Source: Dermatophagoides farinae | Taxonomy: Eukaryota; Arthropoda; Arachnida; Sarcoptiformes; Pyroglyphidae | DNA: 64,000 nucleotides | Assembly (NCBI RefSeq): GCF_024713945.1 | Contig: NC_134677.1 | Location: 7,524,001 to 7,588,000, forward strand | Direction: 5' to 3' | Shown: one piece after another, positions 25,711 through 40,400 of the stretch | How the letters are laid out: each line of letters begins with the position of its first letter | How positions within the stretch are numbered: position 1 is the stretch's first letter | The notes under the pieces: generated by a model | Database searches by the model: none | What the model was told of the DNA's origin: nothing | What the model saw: only the letters and a program-made list of their open reading frames with translations | Made by a program: the position numbers and the translations under genes

Positions 25711-27498
25711 TTAAAATGTAAATTTAAACGTATATCGACCACCGAATGGATCGAATCCTTGTGTAAATGGATGGAATGCATTACCATTCTGTTGTTCAGG
25801 ATCTAATGGATCTTCTCCATTATCAAATTTTTGTCGTTTTTCTGGATCGGTTAACACTTCTTTGGCTGCAGCAATATCAATAAATTTATCCTCTGCCTTT
25901 TTTTTCTCATCACCTTGATATTGATCGGGATGCCATTTACTGGCTGCTTTACGATATGCTTTCATTATATCTTTTTTCGTTGCATGACGTGGAACGCCAA
26001 GAATTTTGTAATAATCACGTTTTTTCGATTGTTTTTTCAATCTTTCGGCTTTATTATAGCCATCTTTGGCACGGGTCATGTTTTCGTCGATTTGTAACAC
26101 TTTTTTATAATCACTTGATGCTATGTTTGTTGTAAGGATGAAAAAAGGATGAAATTTTAATTTAAATTTATTATTTGCTTACCATCATCGTAATTTTCAA
26201 GATTAATATATGAATCAGCTCTATCACATAATGCATGGATATCGTTTGGATGTAATTCTAATACTTCTGTGCAAACTTTGATTGCTTGCTGGGCATCTCC
26301 TTTCTAAACAACAACAACAACATATATCGGATACAGAGAAAAAATAGAATTTCATTTGAATTTCATTCAAAATCCTAAATTGTAATTTACATACCAGATT
26401 TAAACAATGGCATAATTTTGATTTGAAAAGATGAACCAAATTCGGCATCTGATTTTCCAATTCTAAAGCTGCTTGTAATTTATCAATACAACCTTGATGA
26501 TCATGTTTTGAAGCAAATTCTGTCCCACTTTTATAAAGATTGGCCAATTTTTTCACTTTTTTATAATGTTGATGACATTGCTTATGATCGGGATCCAATT
26601 TCAAACATTCACGTATTGCATTCAACGATTCTTCTGGTTCACCAATCTGATAATGAAGTTTACTTAGCTTTAGGAATCCATCGGTGTTATCGGATTTCAT
26701 TTTTGTTAATGCACGTAAATCGTTTATTGCATTGATTATATCGCCAATATTTTCAAAACAATGTGCTCTCATTTCACGTAGTTCGTAGCTCCAATACAAT
26801 TCTTGGCTAAGTTTATTCAACAACGGTATTGCTTCAGAACATTTACCGATTTCCACCAAATGTTCGGCAAGATATTTATCACTTTTTAAATGTTCAATCT
26901 GCTCATAATAATGATGTGCATCTGGATGATGTGGATCAACATGTATGATATATTCAAATTCTTGTTGTGCTTGATCAAGATTTCCTTGTCTATAAAGAAC
27001 GACAGCTTTTTGTAATCGTGCCGGAACAAAATCTGGATTCAATTTCAAACATTCATTCAGATCATCCAATGCTGATCGATAACGACCCATTGCTTGATAA
27101 ACGGTTGAACGTTTGAAATAAGTTAGATAATTATCTGGATCATTTTCTATGCATAAAAATTTGTTTTTGTTGAACAAATAAAAAAACGATTAAATTAATT
27201 AACAATTCAAGTATTAGTTTCTATATTTATTATCATACCAACAGCAAGATGATAATGAGATAAAGCATCATTTAGTTGTCCTTTCATTAATAGCTCCATT
27301 CCAAGTTCTAGATGCGTATCGACATCCGAACCATAAACACAGTATACTGTATAAAATTGAATAAAAATGTTAAATTTCAATTTGAAAGAAAAATTTTTCC
27401 AAAAATCACTTACAAAGATTAAAAACAATATCGAATAATAATGGAAAATAGATTTTAGCCATTGGTGGCATCTTGATTACCATAGATGCTTGTACCAT
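25711..27498 (-). CDS. DNAJC3: DNAJC3/P58IPK, ER co-chaperone with TPR repeats and J domain
   Basis: Five minus-strand exons, 27498-27414, 27346-27239, 27146-26395, 26303-26183 and 26120-25711, give 491 residues (human 504). A hydrophobic N-terminus (KIYFPLLFDIVFNLLYCV) fits an ER signal peptide. About nine TPR repeats follow (for example YFKRSTVYQAMGRYRSALDD, LRALTKMKSDNTDGFLKLSK). A J domain occupies residues ~390-460 with the HPD triad near 419-421 (ASKWHPDQYQ). The C-terminus ends in the characteristic QGFDPFGGRYTFKFTF. P58IPK is known to deliver misfolded lumenal clients to BiP and was first described as an inhibitor of eIF2alpha kinases. It lies directly upstream of EIF2B5 on the same strand. 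I chose the ATG at 27498 because it gives a normal signal peptide; an in-frame ATG further upstream adds an unlikely leader. Confidence 0.95.
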
Positions 27499-27971
27499 TT
27501 TTATTTTGGACTTTGTTTCAGATTGCCACTCGAATGTAAACAAAACAAAACAAAAAATTTTGATCCAAAATCCAAAATATGGTGATGACGTATGCCAATC
27601 AATCAATAAATTACTGGCTGGTCAAACGATGCAATTTTATTAATTTAATTATTAATTAAATTAGATTCAATTTAATCAATGACCATATGAATGATGCAAA
27701 TAGTAATTTTCATTGAAAATGAATGAATGTTTCTATGTTTGGCTTTATGTGTGTGTTGTAATAATCAGAACTTGCATGCAAATAACAACGAAAAAAATGC
27801 CATGTATCGTGTTAACATGTGATTGGCTAAACCAAAAAGGGGAGGATAAAAACATTCGGATTACGCATGCGCATTATCAAATTTATAAAAAAAATTTTAA
27901 TTATTAATCATTTTTTTTGCTGATTAAATTCAATTAATTAATAATGATGATTGTGGATTGTGGATATCAAA
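27499..27971. promoter_or_regulatory. 5' flank of DNAJC3 and 3' flank of ALG9
   Basis: About 470 bases with no supported gene. About 90 bases upstream of the DNAJC3 start is TGACGTATG directly followed by CCAAT (27586-27599), a pairing of an ATF/CREB-like half site with an NF-Y-type box of the sort found in ER-stress promoters. This is suggestive only; the exact UPRE (TGACGTGG) and ERSE spacings are not met. Confidence 0.35.
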
Positions 27972-29918
27972 TTAATGGTACTTATTATAATATCTGATAT
28001 TGGCCAATAGATTATAATCGATAAATTGACATTTACTTTCAAAAATGAATGGTATGCTAAATGTACGTAATATATTTGGTGATCGTTTTTGATCAAGAAA
28101 TGGTAATGATTTAATTATTATCCATGATTCTGGATGTTTAGAATATGGATAATCACGGCCATAATAATCTGGATAATCTGAATCAATAATATAATGACAA
28201 TCCTTTTGAACATTTTTGATGTAGCGTTCGGTTTCTTCTTGATTCATATCATTCATATGATCAGGTATCGTACGAGTTGGATATGTGACATTTGTATCAA
28301 AATGTTTAGGTAATTGTCCACGAAATTCCGATGCAATAAATTCAATTCGAAATTTAGATGGAATGAAAAAATTACTTGGAAATCGATGCCATTCTTTGCC
28401 TAGGCAAATAATTCTTGTTGTTGTTGTTGTTGTATTATGTAAAGTCGAATCGATAATCATGTTTGGTTCCCAGAATTTATGATAGATATTCATTGATGAA
28501 TAATATCCTTCGTATAGTGCAGATATTCTAGCAGTGCTGAGAATGAAAAATATTGAAAATGATAAACCAATCAATTTTCGCATAAATGACTGTAAACGGT
28601 GGGAAAAACAGGCGACAATCAATGTCAAATTGTTGAATGTCAGAGATGTTGTCAAACACAATAAAGGATAGATTGGATACATAAAACGTTCTTCTTTATG
28701 AGCTTGATAAAAGAATATCATATACCAGAGATGTAATGAACAATTTAACAAAAATTGCTTAATCCAATTCTGGTTTTTGATTGGAAATTTTATACTCATA
28801 AACCATGTGATCATCTATGGATGTGTAATTATTTTGAAATTATTTTAACGATTGAAAAAGAAATCTACTCACCAAAATCGGAAAAGATGTTAAAGAAATG
28901 AAAAAGAAAATGTTGAAATTAAGGAATAAATTTCTTATGTAGTATGAAAATGGTTCAGTTCCATAAATATTTGGACCATGTTCACTGAACACATTGTAAA
29001 GGATAATGTTCAAACTGGCAAATACAAATTTACCATAATAATATGAATCGATCGCAATAGTTGGTATTAATATTATCAAAGCCGAAATGCAAGACGCTTT
29101 AATGAATTGTTTCGGATTTGACAGAAGAATAAGTAATGCCATAGGGATTCTAATTGGTTATGAATTTCAATTGAAATTTATTAATAAATTTGATTGGAAA
29201 AAAATTCTTTGAAAATCATACCCAATTACCGAAATGAATGGCCAACCAAGAATCGACCCAAAAGCAAAGAAAAAGATAAAAAGCTGATCATTGTCACGAA
29301 GCCAAAAAGCCAATGATAAACAAACAATGTAGATGGCAAATGAACTTGGAAGAAATGTTGTCATCGAATTGAACATACCGGCAGCCAAACAGGAAGTAGC
29401 ACAATAATAGACTGCAGTTTGATTACCAAAATATTTTCGAATTGATCTAAATCAAAAAAAAGAAATTAAATTTTTTTCAATACAATCATTACTAACATGA
29501 ATAAAAAAGTTTCGATAGAAGCCGAAATCATCACCATATAAAAACGGGTAATGTAGAAGATCACAATTTTACTAAAAAAAAATTTCAACAATTTAGCAGG
29601 TAGCATATAAAGCCATAGATATGCATATGATCGGATAGCGTATTTGGGTGAATATTCCCATGTTTGAAATCCATTACCATAGATTAGAAAATGTGATGGT
29701 TCCCAATAGTTAAATGTTTCATCACAATCATTAATGTTATTCCATAAAGCTGAACAAAGACGTGCAAATAGAAACCAAACGAATATCCATTTAGTTGATA
29801 TGTAGGAATGAGTGTTTGTTTCCGATTGCTTCGTACAATCTTGATCTTGTTGTTCATTTTTTACCCGCGGCGGTAATGATGGTTTCCGCTGTTTGCCTAA
29901 TCGACGTTTGGTCGGCAT
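27972..29918 (-). CDS. ALG9: ALG9 alpha-1,2-mannosyltransferase
   Basis: Four minus-strand exons, 29918-29497, 29446-29222, 29149-28873 and 28814-27972, give 588 residues. The protein has a basic cytosolic start, then the GT22-family first loop DCDETFNYWEPSHFLIYG (residues ~64-81) with its acidic catalytic residues, FQTWEYSPKYAIRSYAYL, many transmembrane helices and the family HKEERFMYPIYPLL motif. The late lumenal segment GKEWHRFPSNFFIPSKFR and EFRGQLPKHF is typical of ALG9 rather than PIGB, PIGZ or ALG12. ALG9 adds two alpha-1,2 mannoses from dolichyl-phosphate-mannose to the lipid-linked oligosaccharide in the ER lumen. DOLK, in the same window, makes the dolichyl phosphate this pathway depends on. 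Divergent from SPRYD7 with only about 200 bases between start codons. Confidence 0.95.
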
Positions 29919-30118
29919 TTTGGTTGATTGTTAAAAAAAAAAAAATATTTTCCACAACCAAACATCTGTTGCCAAATTCAATATTACAATAGATAATGAC
30001 AATAACAGATGGCGTAACATTTGCATTAATTGTTGACAGATTTGTTTGATTCTGTTAAAAAAAAAGAATCGGGTGTTGTCAAATAAATGTGATTCTTATT
30101 CAATTCAATACGATGATA
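29919..30118. promoter_or_regulatory. Divergent promoter region between ALG9 and SPRYD7
   Basis: Two start codons face away across 200 bases. ACAGATGGCGTAAC lies in the middle (AGATGGCG at 30007-30014), another copy of the recurring word. Probably a shared bidirectional promoter. Confidence 0.5.
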
Positions 30119-30832
30119 ATGGATTATCTATTTTGTTTGAATCGATGTTTTGGATTTCAATCAACACGATTAACACATTTTGAACAATCATTTAATGAAA
30201 TATGTTTGGATGGAACAAGTGTTGGTTCGTTTTTTCCAATCTTTAAATTAAATGTAATTGGCGCTTATCAATTGGTTTAGGGAACGATGTGGTTATCATT
30301 AAAAAAGGACGTCGAATATGTGGCAGTGGTGGTGCTATAACCAATTTTCCAATCGTACAAAACAAAGCCTATTTCGAGGCTAAAGTTCAGCAATCAGGTA
30401 TCTAATGGAATTTGACAAATGAATTGAATTCATTCGATTTTTTGTTTTTCCATATTTTTTTTTCTAGGCAATTTTGGTATTGGCCTTGCCACTAGTAATG
30501 TAGATCTGAATACAATACCATTAGGTACCGATAGTCAAAGTTGGGTATTACGACAAGATGGTACGATTGTACATGATAATAAAATCTTATATCAATTAGG
30601 CAATGATATCCAAGAAGGTGATATCATCGCCATACTTTATGATCATGTGGAATTACGTTTTCATATCAATAATAAACCAATCGAATATGAAGTACGTAAT
30701 GTAAAAGGTTCAGAAATATATCCAGTTGTTTATGTTGATAATGGTACAATAATTGATATGTATTTTTCAAATTTCACACATCAACCACCATCATCATTTG
30801 ATGCTATACTAATTGAAAAAGCATTACTTTGA
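30119..30832 (+). CDS. SPRYD7: SPRY domain-containing protein 7
   Basis: Three exons, 30119-30224, 30281-30397 and 30468-30832, give 195 residues; human SPRYD7 (CLLD6) has 196. Conserved stretches in order are NDVVIIKKGRRICGSGGA, NKAYFEAKVQQSGNFGIGLA, LNTIPLGTDSQSWVLRQDG, EGDIIAILYDHVELRFHINN and YPVVYVDNGTIIDMYFSNF. A short cysteine-containing N-terminus (LFCLNRCFGF) matches the cysteine-rich start of the vertebrate protein and could be lipid-modified. The family is essentially a single SPRY/B30.2 beta sandwich and its cellular role is not established. The chosen ATG gives the family length. Confidence 0.93.
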
Positions 30833-31023
30833 TGACCATGTGTCTGTTTGTTATCATTATTTTTTTTCAAATTGTTTTGTTTGTTTCAAAAAAAAATTGA
30901 TTTATTCATTATTAATCAAATATTTACATTATTACAAAACTTACATGCACACACACACATATGCACATATAATATCTGGTATTAATTAATTGATGAAACA
31001 AAAAAAAAAAAAAATTTCTTAAA

Positions 31024-31979
<956 letters not shown>

Positions 31980-32246
31980 TTTTTAAATTATTAAAAATTT
32001 TAAAAAGAAAAATGAGCAACTTGTAACGATACGTTCTGTATGCAGGGAACAATGCTTGTTAAATTTATCAAAATTCTAATCAACTTGCAATGTATGAACA
32101 ATGCATAGAAAAAGCCGCTTCCTTTATATGTACATTGTTGTTTTTTATACTCATTCAGTTCAACGTGTTTCCTTGTCTTTTTTTTGTGTTTATGAAGTAA
32201 AGATTTTTTCAATTTCAAATAAATTTTCATTTTTCCAGAATCAAAA
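31980..32246. promoter_or_regulatory. Divergent promoter region between NKAP and EIF3L
   Basis: A 267-base spacer between opposed start codons. The recurring AGATGGCG word is not present here. No gene seen. Confidence 0.45.
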
Positions 32247-33852
32247 ATGATGGACGATCATGATTCCGATGATTATGATGATAATGGATCCGAATATGAA
32301 AATGTTCCCGATCAAATTCAAGAATTTATTCTCAATTTAAGAAAATCTATTGTTGATCGAAATGTTTATGAGATTCAAGCTCTTTATGAAAATAATTTCA
32401 ATAAATTGACCGAAATGTATTATAAAAGTGAACCATGGCCAAGTGAAAATGCTGTCAGAATGATCATCGATTCAAATGATAAGGATGATTTCATTTTTCT
32501 CATTCTTTACAAAGATCTTTATTTTCGTCATTATTATTCATTGGATGCCGAAGTACCGACCGAAATTCGATTGAAATCATTTTTTAATTATTGTGAATTA
32601 TTCAATTATATTCTTTCGAAAAACACTGAACCATTGGAATTGCCCAATCAATGGCTTTGGGATATAATCGATGAATTTATCTATCAATTTCAATCATTTA
32701 CAGCTTTCAAAGCTAAAGCGGCCGAATTATCACCAGAAGATAAGGAAAACATTAACAAACCAAATGTTTGGAATGTTCATGCCGTATTGAATGTTCTTTA
32801 TTCATTGGTGGATAAATCAAACATTAATCAACAGCTTCGTGAATTTAATAATGGACGTGATCCGGATCTTGTTGCCGGTGAATATGGTCGTCTTATTTTT
32901 TACAAAATGCTTGGCTATTTTAGTTTGATTGGCTTACTAAGACTTCATTGTATGCTTGGTGATTATTATTTGGCCATTAAAGTTTTGGAAAATATTGATT
33001 TAAATCGTCAACAATTGCAAAGTATGGCTATATCACGTGTATTGGCTTGTCAAGTGACAACATTCTATTATGTTGGTTTTGCCTACATGATGATGCGTCG
33101 ATATTCCGATGCTATTCGTACGTTTTCAAATATTTTGGTCTATATGCAACGTACAAAACCGATTTATAATTATCGAACATTTCAAATGGAAATGATTGAA
33201 AAACAAACTGATCGTATCTATCGATTATTGGCCATTTGTTTAGCATTACATCCACAACGTATTGATGAAAGCATTATGAATCAGGTGGAGGAAAAGATGC
33301 ACGATTCATTCATTAAATTACGTTCTGGAGATATTAAAGAATTCAAAAATGTTTTTAAACAATCATGCCCGAAGATTGTATCATTTATGGCTAATAATAT
33401 TTCGTATCGACATCAGATAAAAATTTTCCTGGAAGAAGTAGAACAGCAACAAAAATTATTGGAAATACGTAGTCTATTAAAATTTTATACAACAATGACT
33501 ATTGAAAAATTGGCAAGCATCATTGAAATACCTGCGGAAGAATTGAATCGTTATCTTCTTTGTTTCAAACATAAAATGCAAAATTATTCATCATCATCAA
33601 AACAATTGGATGAATTTCAATCCGGTTCAGATGTTGATTTCTATATTGATAAGGTTAGTATTTTTATCATTTGTGTTGTTGATGATGATGACTAAAATTA
33701 AAATTGAAATTTTCAAACTATTGATGAATTAACTATAGGACATGATTCATATTGCTGACACAAAGGTGGCACCACGTTATGGTGATTATTTTCTACGACA
33801 AATTTATCGTTTTGATGAATTAAATCGAGTCGTTAGCAGCATTGTGGTTTGA
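32247..33852 (+). CDS. EIF3L: Eukaryotic translation initiation factor 3 subunit L
   Basis: Two exons, 32247-33653 and 33739-33852, give 506 residues (human 564). The N-terminus [20 protein letters not shown], the helical-repeat core ([80 protein letters not shown]) and the PCI-like C-terminal part ending [20 protein letters not shown] all match eIF3-L. eIF3-L belongs to the PCI octamer of eIF3, which joins the 40S subunit and mRNA during initiation. An alternative ATG lies one codon later (MMDD). The only intron is near the 3' end. Confidence 0.95.
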
Positions 33853-34300
33853 TGACACAACACAACCATTAATTTCATTATTTGTGACATGATCAATCGG
33901 AAGAAAAAAAAACTTGATGGAAATTACATATTTGTGATTGAATGAATGAAAAAAAATAAATTCTTTTTTTTTAATAATTTGAATAATAAAGAAATTGAGA
34001 AATCACAATTGAGATAATCATTTCAATCAAAAATATATATATACAAAATACAAACAAATACACACATACATTCACACACACACACACACAACGCATATGG
34101 CCTAAAAAATATTATTACAAATGATACAAGTATTCCCAAAAAAAATACAGGAAAATAAAATCAGCAAAAAAAAAAAATGAAATGAAATAAATCACAGCAA
34201 ATCAATCAATTAAATGATGATAAAGGAAGGAAAAGATGGGTAAACGAAAGAGAAAGAGAGGAATCATCAATAACAAGCAAACAAATAATTGACGATAATT
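33853..34300. other. Tail-to-tail spacer between EIF3L and glypican
   Basis: About 450 bases, A-rich on the plus strand, with a CA run at 34072-34092. No gene seen. It marks the change from the compact housekeeping block to the expanded developmental part of the window. Confidence 0.6.
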
Positions 34301-37300
34301 TCATTGATATAGCCAAAATGTCAATAATGTTGATGAAATAATAATTAGGATTTGTGAATTGTAATTTGGTCGATTATTATGTCCCAATGATCCAGCCGTT
34401 TTTGTTATATCCAATGTAATGATTTTTGTTGTTGTTGTCGTCGTCGTCGTTGTAATGGGAGTGGCGGATTCAGTTGAATCGAAATGGATGTCATTATTAG
34501 ATGATGATTGATTTGTTCGTGGATCATTATGCTGATATATTGGATTTTTATTATGTTCATGTTCGTCGATGGAAGATGAATCAATAAAACCGCTGCCATC
34601 GTCGTCGCCCGATGATTCACCACTTCCATCATCGGATATTTCATCATCAATTGGAGCATCATTGTCAGTATCAACTGTATTAATGGATTAAAAAATGAAT
34701 TAAAATAAAATTTTTTATCCATAAAAAAAAACATCTGGTTTTTGTTTCATTTTTTTTTTTAAAAACATACAATTATTTTCAAAATCCACATCCAAACCAT
34801 TGTATGCTTTATTCAGATTGAATGAAATTAATCGTAATGTTGAGATCTGTTGATTGATGATTTCGACATTGTTTCGATCACGATAATTTGGCTCATCTGA
34901 ATTTCTGTTTTTTTTATATATAATGGTGAAAAAAAGAGGGGAAAAATAAAATCCTTTTCAATTTTTTTAACTTTAAAAATTTCACATACCGAAGCGTCTG
35001 ATTAGCAACACAATTCGCACTGGTACTATAATATGAACATAATTTTCTTGGCAAATTTGACCAAAAATTTTTAAATGTTTTGAAATCATTTGTCATTGAA
35101 TCGATTATGCTGTCAATATTTTGTTGTTGTTGAAGCTGCTGCTGCTGCTGTTGTTGTTGTGAAAGTGATGATGGTAATTGCCTATGAGAATTGTTCATTG
35201 TATTTGGTATTCTTGGAAATTGGTATGGCTTTCCAACATTCGATGGTTGTTGTTGTTGTTGTTGATGATGGTAATGATGATGATGATGATGATTATTGTA
35301 TGGTTGATTTAGTACTGGATTATCATTTCGTTTTTCACGTTTACGATGAACAGGTCGGCCACATTTGTTAAATAGCTGTGTGCATGTATGGCAAGCAAAA
35401 ATTAATTAATATCATATAACTAATATCCAATTCATGATGATATTTTTATCGTTTGTTTGTTCATGTGTGTGTGTACAACATGAATAAATTACTAATACTT
35501 ACCCTCTGTGAAATAGTACGGCCATTTTCCTGGAAATTCATAATTGCATCCGATATTTGTATATGAATAGGGCTAACGATATGTTCAATATTGAATGATG
35601 TTTTCAATCGACTAGCTAATCGTATCATATCGTTGAGATATTTATTCCATTCTTTATTGAGATTATTATGACATTGTAGACAACATTTTTCCAAAAAATT
35701 CATACATGTTGATTGACATATGACATTTACATTGTTTGCTGTTGAATGATGACCATTTATGCATCCATAACAATAGGATAATGAATGTAGACGATTTTCA
35801 CAGGTCGTACTTGTGGGCAACTAAATTCAGATTGAAATTGAATTAGAAAAAATTATTTTCTCAACATTAATTGATTACTACTAACCTCGATGATTGTTTT
35901 CAATATATCACTACCATATCGAAGTGCCTGTACAAATGTACGAATAGCAACAAATGAACGTCGTACCTGTACAATTAATTTTTGTGGCAATTCACCAAAT
36001 GGCATCATTTCTTCCATATGTTCTACTGTACAATTAAGATAATTTGCATCAAATGCATATTGTGCATTCAATTCTTCAAACATTTTTTTATATAAAAGAT
36101 TAAAAAATTCTTTCATTGCCACTGTAAGATCTAATTGACCATCATTGTAATATTGTTCAAGATTATGAAACATATTATTGAATATGAATGAATGACGATC
36201 ATATAATATTCCATATGTATCGGAAAACATTCGATGAAAATCCGCATGTGACATGGTTAATACATGGCGAAAGAATGCTGTGGAAAAAAAATTAATAATA
36301 ATAATAATTCATGAGTTCATAATTCATAATTCATAATAATAATAACATAACAAATCACAGTAAAAAAAAAATATTCGTCAAAAGTTTTTTTTTTTTTTTT
36401 TTGTTACTTTGGTGTGTTATATACATTCACATTGTTGAAATTCCATTCCATGTACACACACACACATAGTTATAATATTGGAATTTTCTTTAAAAAAAAA
36501 TATTCGTGAATTCTCATCATTTTTTTTCTTTATTTCTTTTCGATTGATTATTATATTAAAAATGGAATCATCATTTTGGGTGAAACTTACAAACAACAGC
36601 AATTACAATAGATAAAGCTGGATGGATAAAGTTAAGAATTAAAGCGAAAATGATTGAAAATCATTTGATCACGATTTTTTTCTTCGATGTTTTGTATGTG
36701 TGTGTGTATTTGGTCATCATCATCATAGCTTGTATGAATGAACCAAACGAAAATAAAATTATTGTTGCGTGTTGAATTGAAATATTAATGATGATGATGA
36801 TGATGATGATGAATAAAAGCGAAAAAAGTGGGCTAGATAAGAAGCCATAAAGAAAAGATAAGAAGCTTCGGTCAGAGAAAAAAAAAGAATTTTTCCATGA
36901 AATTCGTGTCTATGTTAAATGTGGTGTTCATCTTTATCTGCAAAAAATGATTTTTTTTTTTTTTTTTGAAAAAAATTTTAAATCGATAGTGTGTGTGTGT
37001 GTGTGTGTTTGTGCTTGTGTTTGTTCGATTTACTCATTCATTCAAAAATCACTTCAAAAAAAAAAACATAATGAATAAATAAATCGATAAACAAAAAACG
37101 ACAGGCAAGCAGAACCGAATCATTAGTGGCTTAATTCGGATTAATGATGTACGTACATACACATCTTATCTAAATGAACATCAACCATCTGCACACAAAC
37201 ATATATTGATGATGATGATTAAAAAAAAAACATTGATCAATAACACACACACACACAAACAGGACGGGTATTCGTTCAATTTTTTTTTCCTTTCATTTAT

Positions 37301-37383
37301 TTATTATTATTATTATCATCATCATTTCTTTTGATAATCAATGTCGGCATCCAATGATGATGATCATAATGGCGTCCATAGTT

Positions 37384-37425
<42 letters not shown>

Positions 37426-40400
37426 TGTGGAATTCTCCACCTTTTAGCACACCTTAGATATTAAATGTTTCGTGTATCGCGATGTGTGTTTCGCGATCGG
37501 CAATGTTCATAGAATTTTCTTTTTCTTTTGTTATTGTTGTTGTTGTTGTTTTTTTTTGCCGCCATTTGATTTGTAGTATAGAACAACAACAACAAAAAAA
37601 CTTCAATGATGATGATGATGATGATGATGGTCATCGATTTTGAACCACTGAATTTATTTTATTTTCGATAAAAAAAAATATGTGTATGTTATATGACTAT
37701 GAATGATGAAAAATTTCGCTTGATCACATGCTGTGAAATGAAAAATTTATTTGGATTTTGTTTAGTTTTTTTTTCTTTTTTTTTTGATAGATAAACAAAG
37801 AACACCAAACAACAACAACGACAACAACAAAAAAACGAAATTTAAAATTCCAAATGGCAAATCAAGAATTTGTTGCTTTACTTGGCTTTTTCTGTTTTTT
37901 TTGTGTAATAAGTTTTCTTAGTGTCGAACATCTCGAACAAATCCAAAATTGTATTGAATCTTGTTGTTGATGTCAATAAGAATCTTAATCAAAAGAAAAA
38001 GCTCACACATATCGGTAGTAATTAGTAAAGAAGATTATCTATCAATCAATAGGCAAAAAAAAATTAAAATCTCACATGAAAACGGTCATTACCTACACAC
38101 ATTTATATCACATAATATAAAATTATTAACGTTGATTTTTCATTTTGACCATTTCAATAAAATTCAATCTATCTAAATCGTTTTTAATGATGAAAAGTTG
38201 GAAAAAAAAATTCGAATGTTTTTGTGTTTGTTTGATGGAATGTGGACACACAAGTCACCACCACCACCACCACCAACATACTATTTGCACACAGACAGGT
38301 AAATCGAATGTGGTCGTTCGAATATTTTTTTTTTTTTTTGAAAATGTTGATAATGTAATAAATTTTTATATTTATTTTTTAAAGAAATTTTTTATTTTTC
38401 GGGAAAAAAAATTTGACGATAAAAAAAAAGAGCGCGACCAACCATTTCATCATCATTATCAGAATGAAAATTAAGTGCATCATCGCTCTATCGTACATCC
38501 GGAATCTTTGATTTTTTTTTTTATTTTTTTCTGTTTCTATCTATCATTTTTCTGTGTCAACTCCACTTTTAATCAGCAATTTTTTTTTCTGTGCAACATT
38601 TGCCCTCAAATTTTAATTTAGAAGAAATGACAAAATGATTAAATTATAATTTCTGATTGATCGATGATATGACAATCGTGATCAACCAGATTAGAGATGA
38701 TATTTTTTTTCGTTTGTTATTGTAATTGATTGAGAGAGAGAGAGAGAGAAAATTAAATCAAAATCAATCAAAAAATCAGTTCACTAATCAATGAGTGTTT
38801 ATGTTGTTGTATTATACCTGTTGTTTGTGTTATTTCCATATAATGTCATCATTTTTATTTTCCAACAACAAGTGGTAAACACTATAGTGTGTGATTTGAA
38901 TGAATTTAAAATGAAAACGATGATGACAACCGATGATGGTGATGATGATTATTTTATGTATCGGTTAAAATTTGATTGACAAGTGTGTGTGTGTGTTTTT
39001 GTGTGTATTTAGTTGATGAAAATACAGATAAATTGTATCTGTGTCTCGTCGTTAGTCATAACAATGATTTTTGAATTTTTTTTTCTCAATTGTAATATAA
39101 ACATTGAAATAGAAGAAAAAAAATTCTTCATCACTAAAATTGTGTCACTGAATTTGATGATGGTGGTTATTGTCAGTAAAAATTGAGAATAGCTGATTAT
39201 TTGAATCCAGTGTGTGTGCAGGTATTAAGCGTAATTTTTTTTTCTCTCTCTCTTTTATGATTAAAATAGACAGGTAATATTCAGTAAATAATAATGTTAA
39301 CTATGTTTATTTTGAATATATAAATAAATACGGTAAATATTTGGCTAATGATGATAATCCTCTTTTTTTTCTAAGAATAGACGGGGGGCTTTTAATGATA
39401 AAAATATTATATTTCATAAACATGATCTGATGACATTATCAACAAACCAATCACCAATCATCATCATAATCATATTTGACCTCATGTAAGTAGTTTTCTC
39501 TCTCTCTCTCTTTCTCTTGACAATTATCATTTTTTTTATAATCATATTTAAGGAATATACAAATCCTGAATGTATATTATCTGAAAGAAAATGTGATAAT
39601 AATATCGTCATTCATTACATACATGCAAACATACACACACATTTACAATTGTTGTATGATGGACAATAAGGTAATAATTCTATCAAAAAAAAAAACCTAG
39701 ACAGGTATATGTCTTTTTTTAGGCTGGTGACAATATTCACTAAATTAGTTTTTCAACAAAAAAAAATGAACAATAACATTCATGTGCATTTAGACCATTA
39801 GATAGATAATTTGAACTTTGAGTTTGTGCGTGTGTGTGTATATGATAGGGTTTTCACATTTTTTTAGCTATTCATTTTCGGTTTAAATGCTGAAAAAAAA
39901 AATCTTTTTTTATTTTTATTTTTATTGATCTTTTCTTATTTTTCAATTCCATTCTTCAAATTGTTTCAGTTTTTTTTTCAACTAGAAAATCAGTCAAATA
40001 ACAATAACAACAATGATGGCAATAAAGGCTTAAAAAATCGACAATCCTAAATGACGGTATGTACCATGATGATGATGATGATGATTACAAGGTTATCATC
40101 ATCATCATCCTCATTTTTGTTGTTGTTGTTGAAAAATATATACATGGCTACAAATATAACAAACAAATAAACAATCCGAACAAACAAACAAACAAATAAT
40201 AATAATAAAACGGCCATTGAGCTATTTGAATATAGAAGGTAGCAAATATAGGCATACACACACACACACAAAATCAATGGTAAGCCATTTTTTTAAATAT
40301 TTCTTACCTTTATGATATGTACCCACTATACACACTACACTTTCAAAAAAAAAAAAAAAAAAAAAACAGCAAGGTAATAGTGTTTTTTTCTGGGGTTTCA

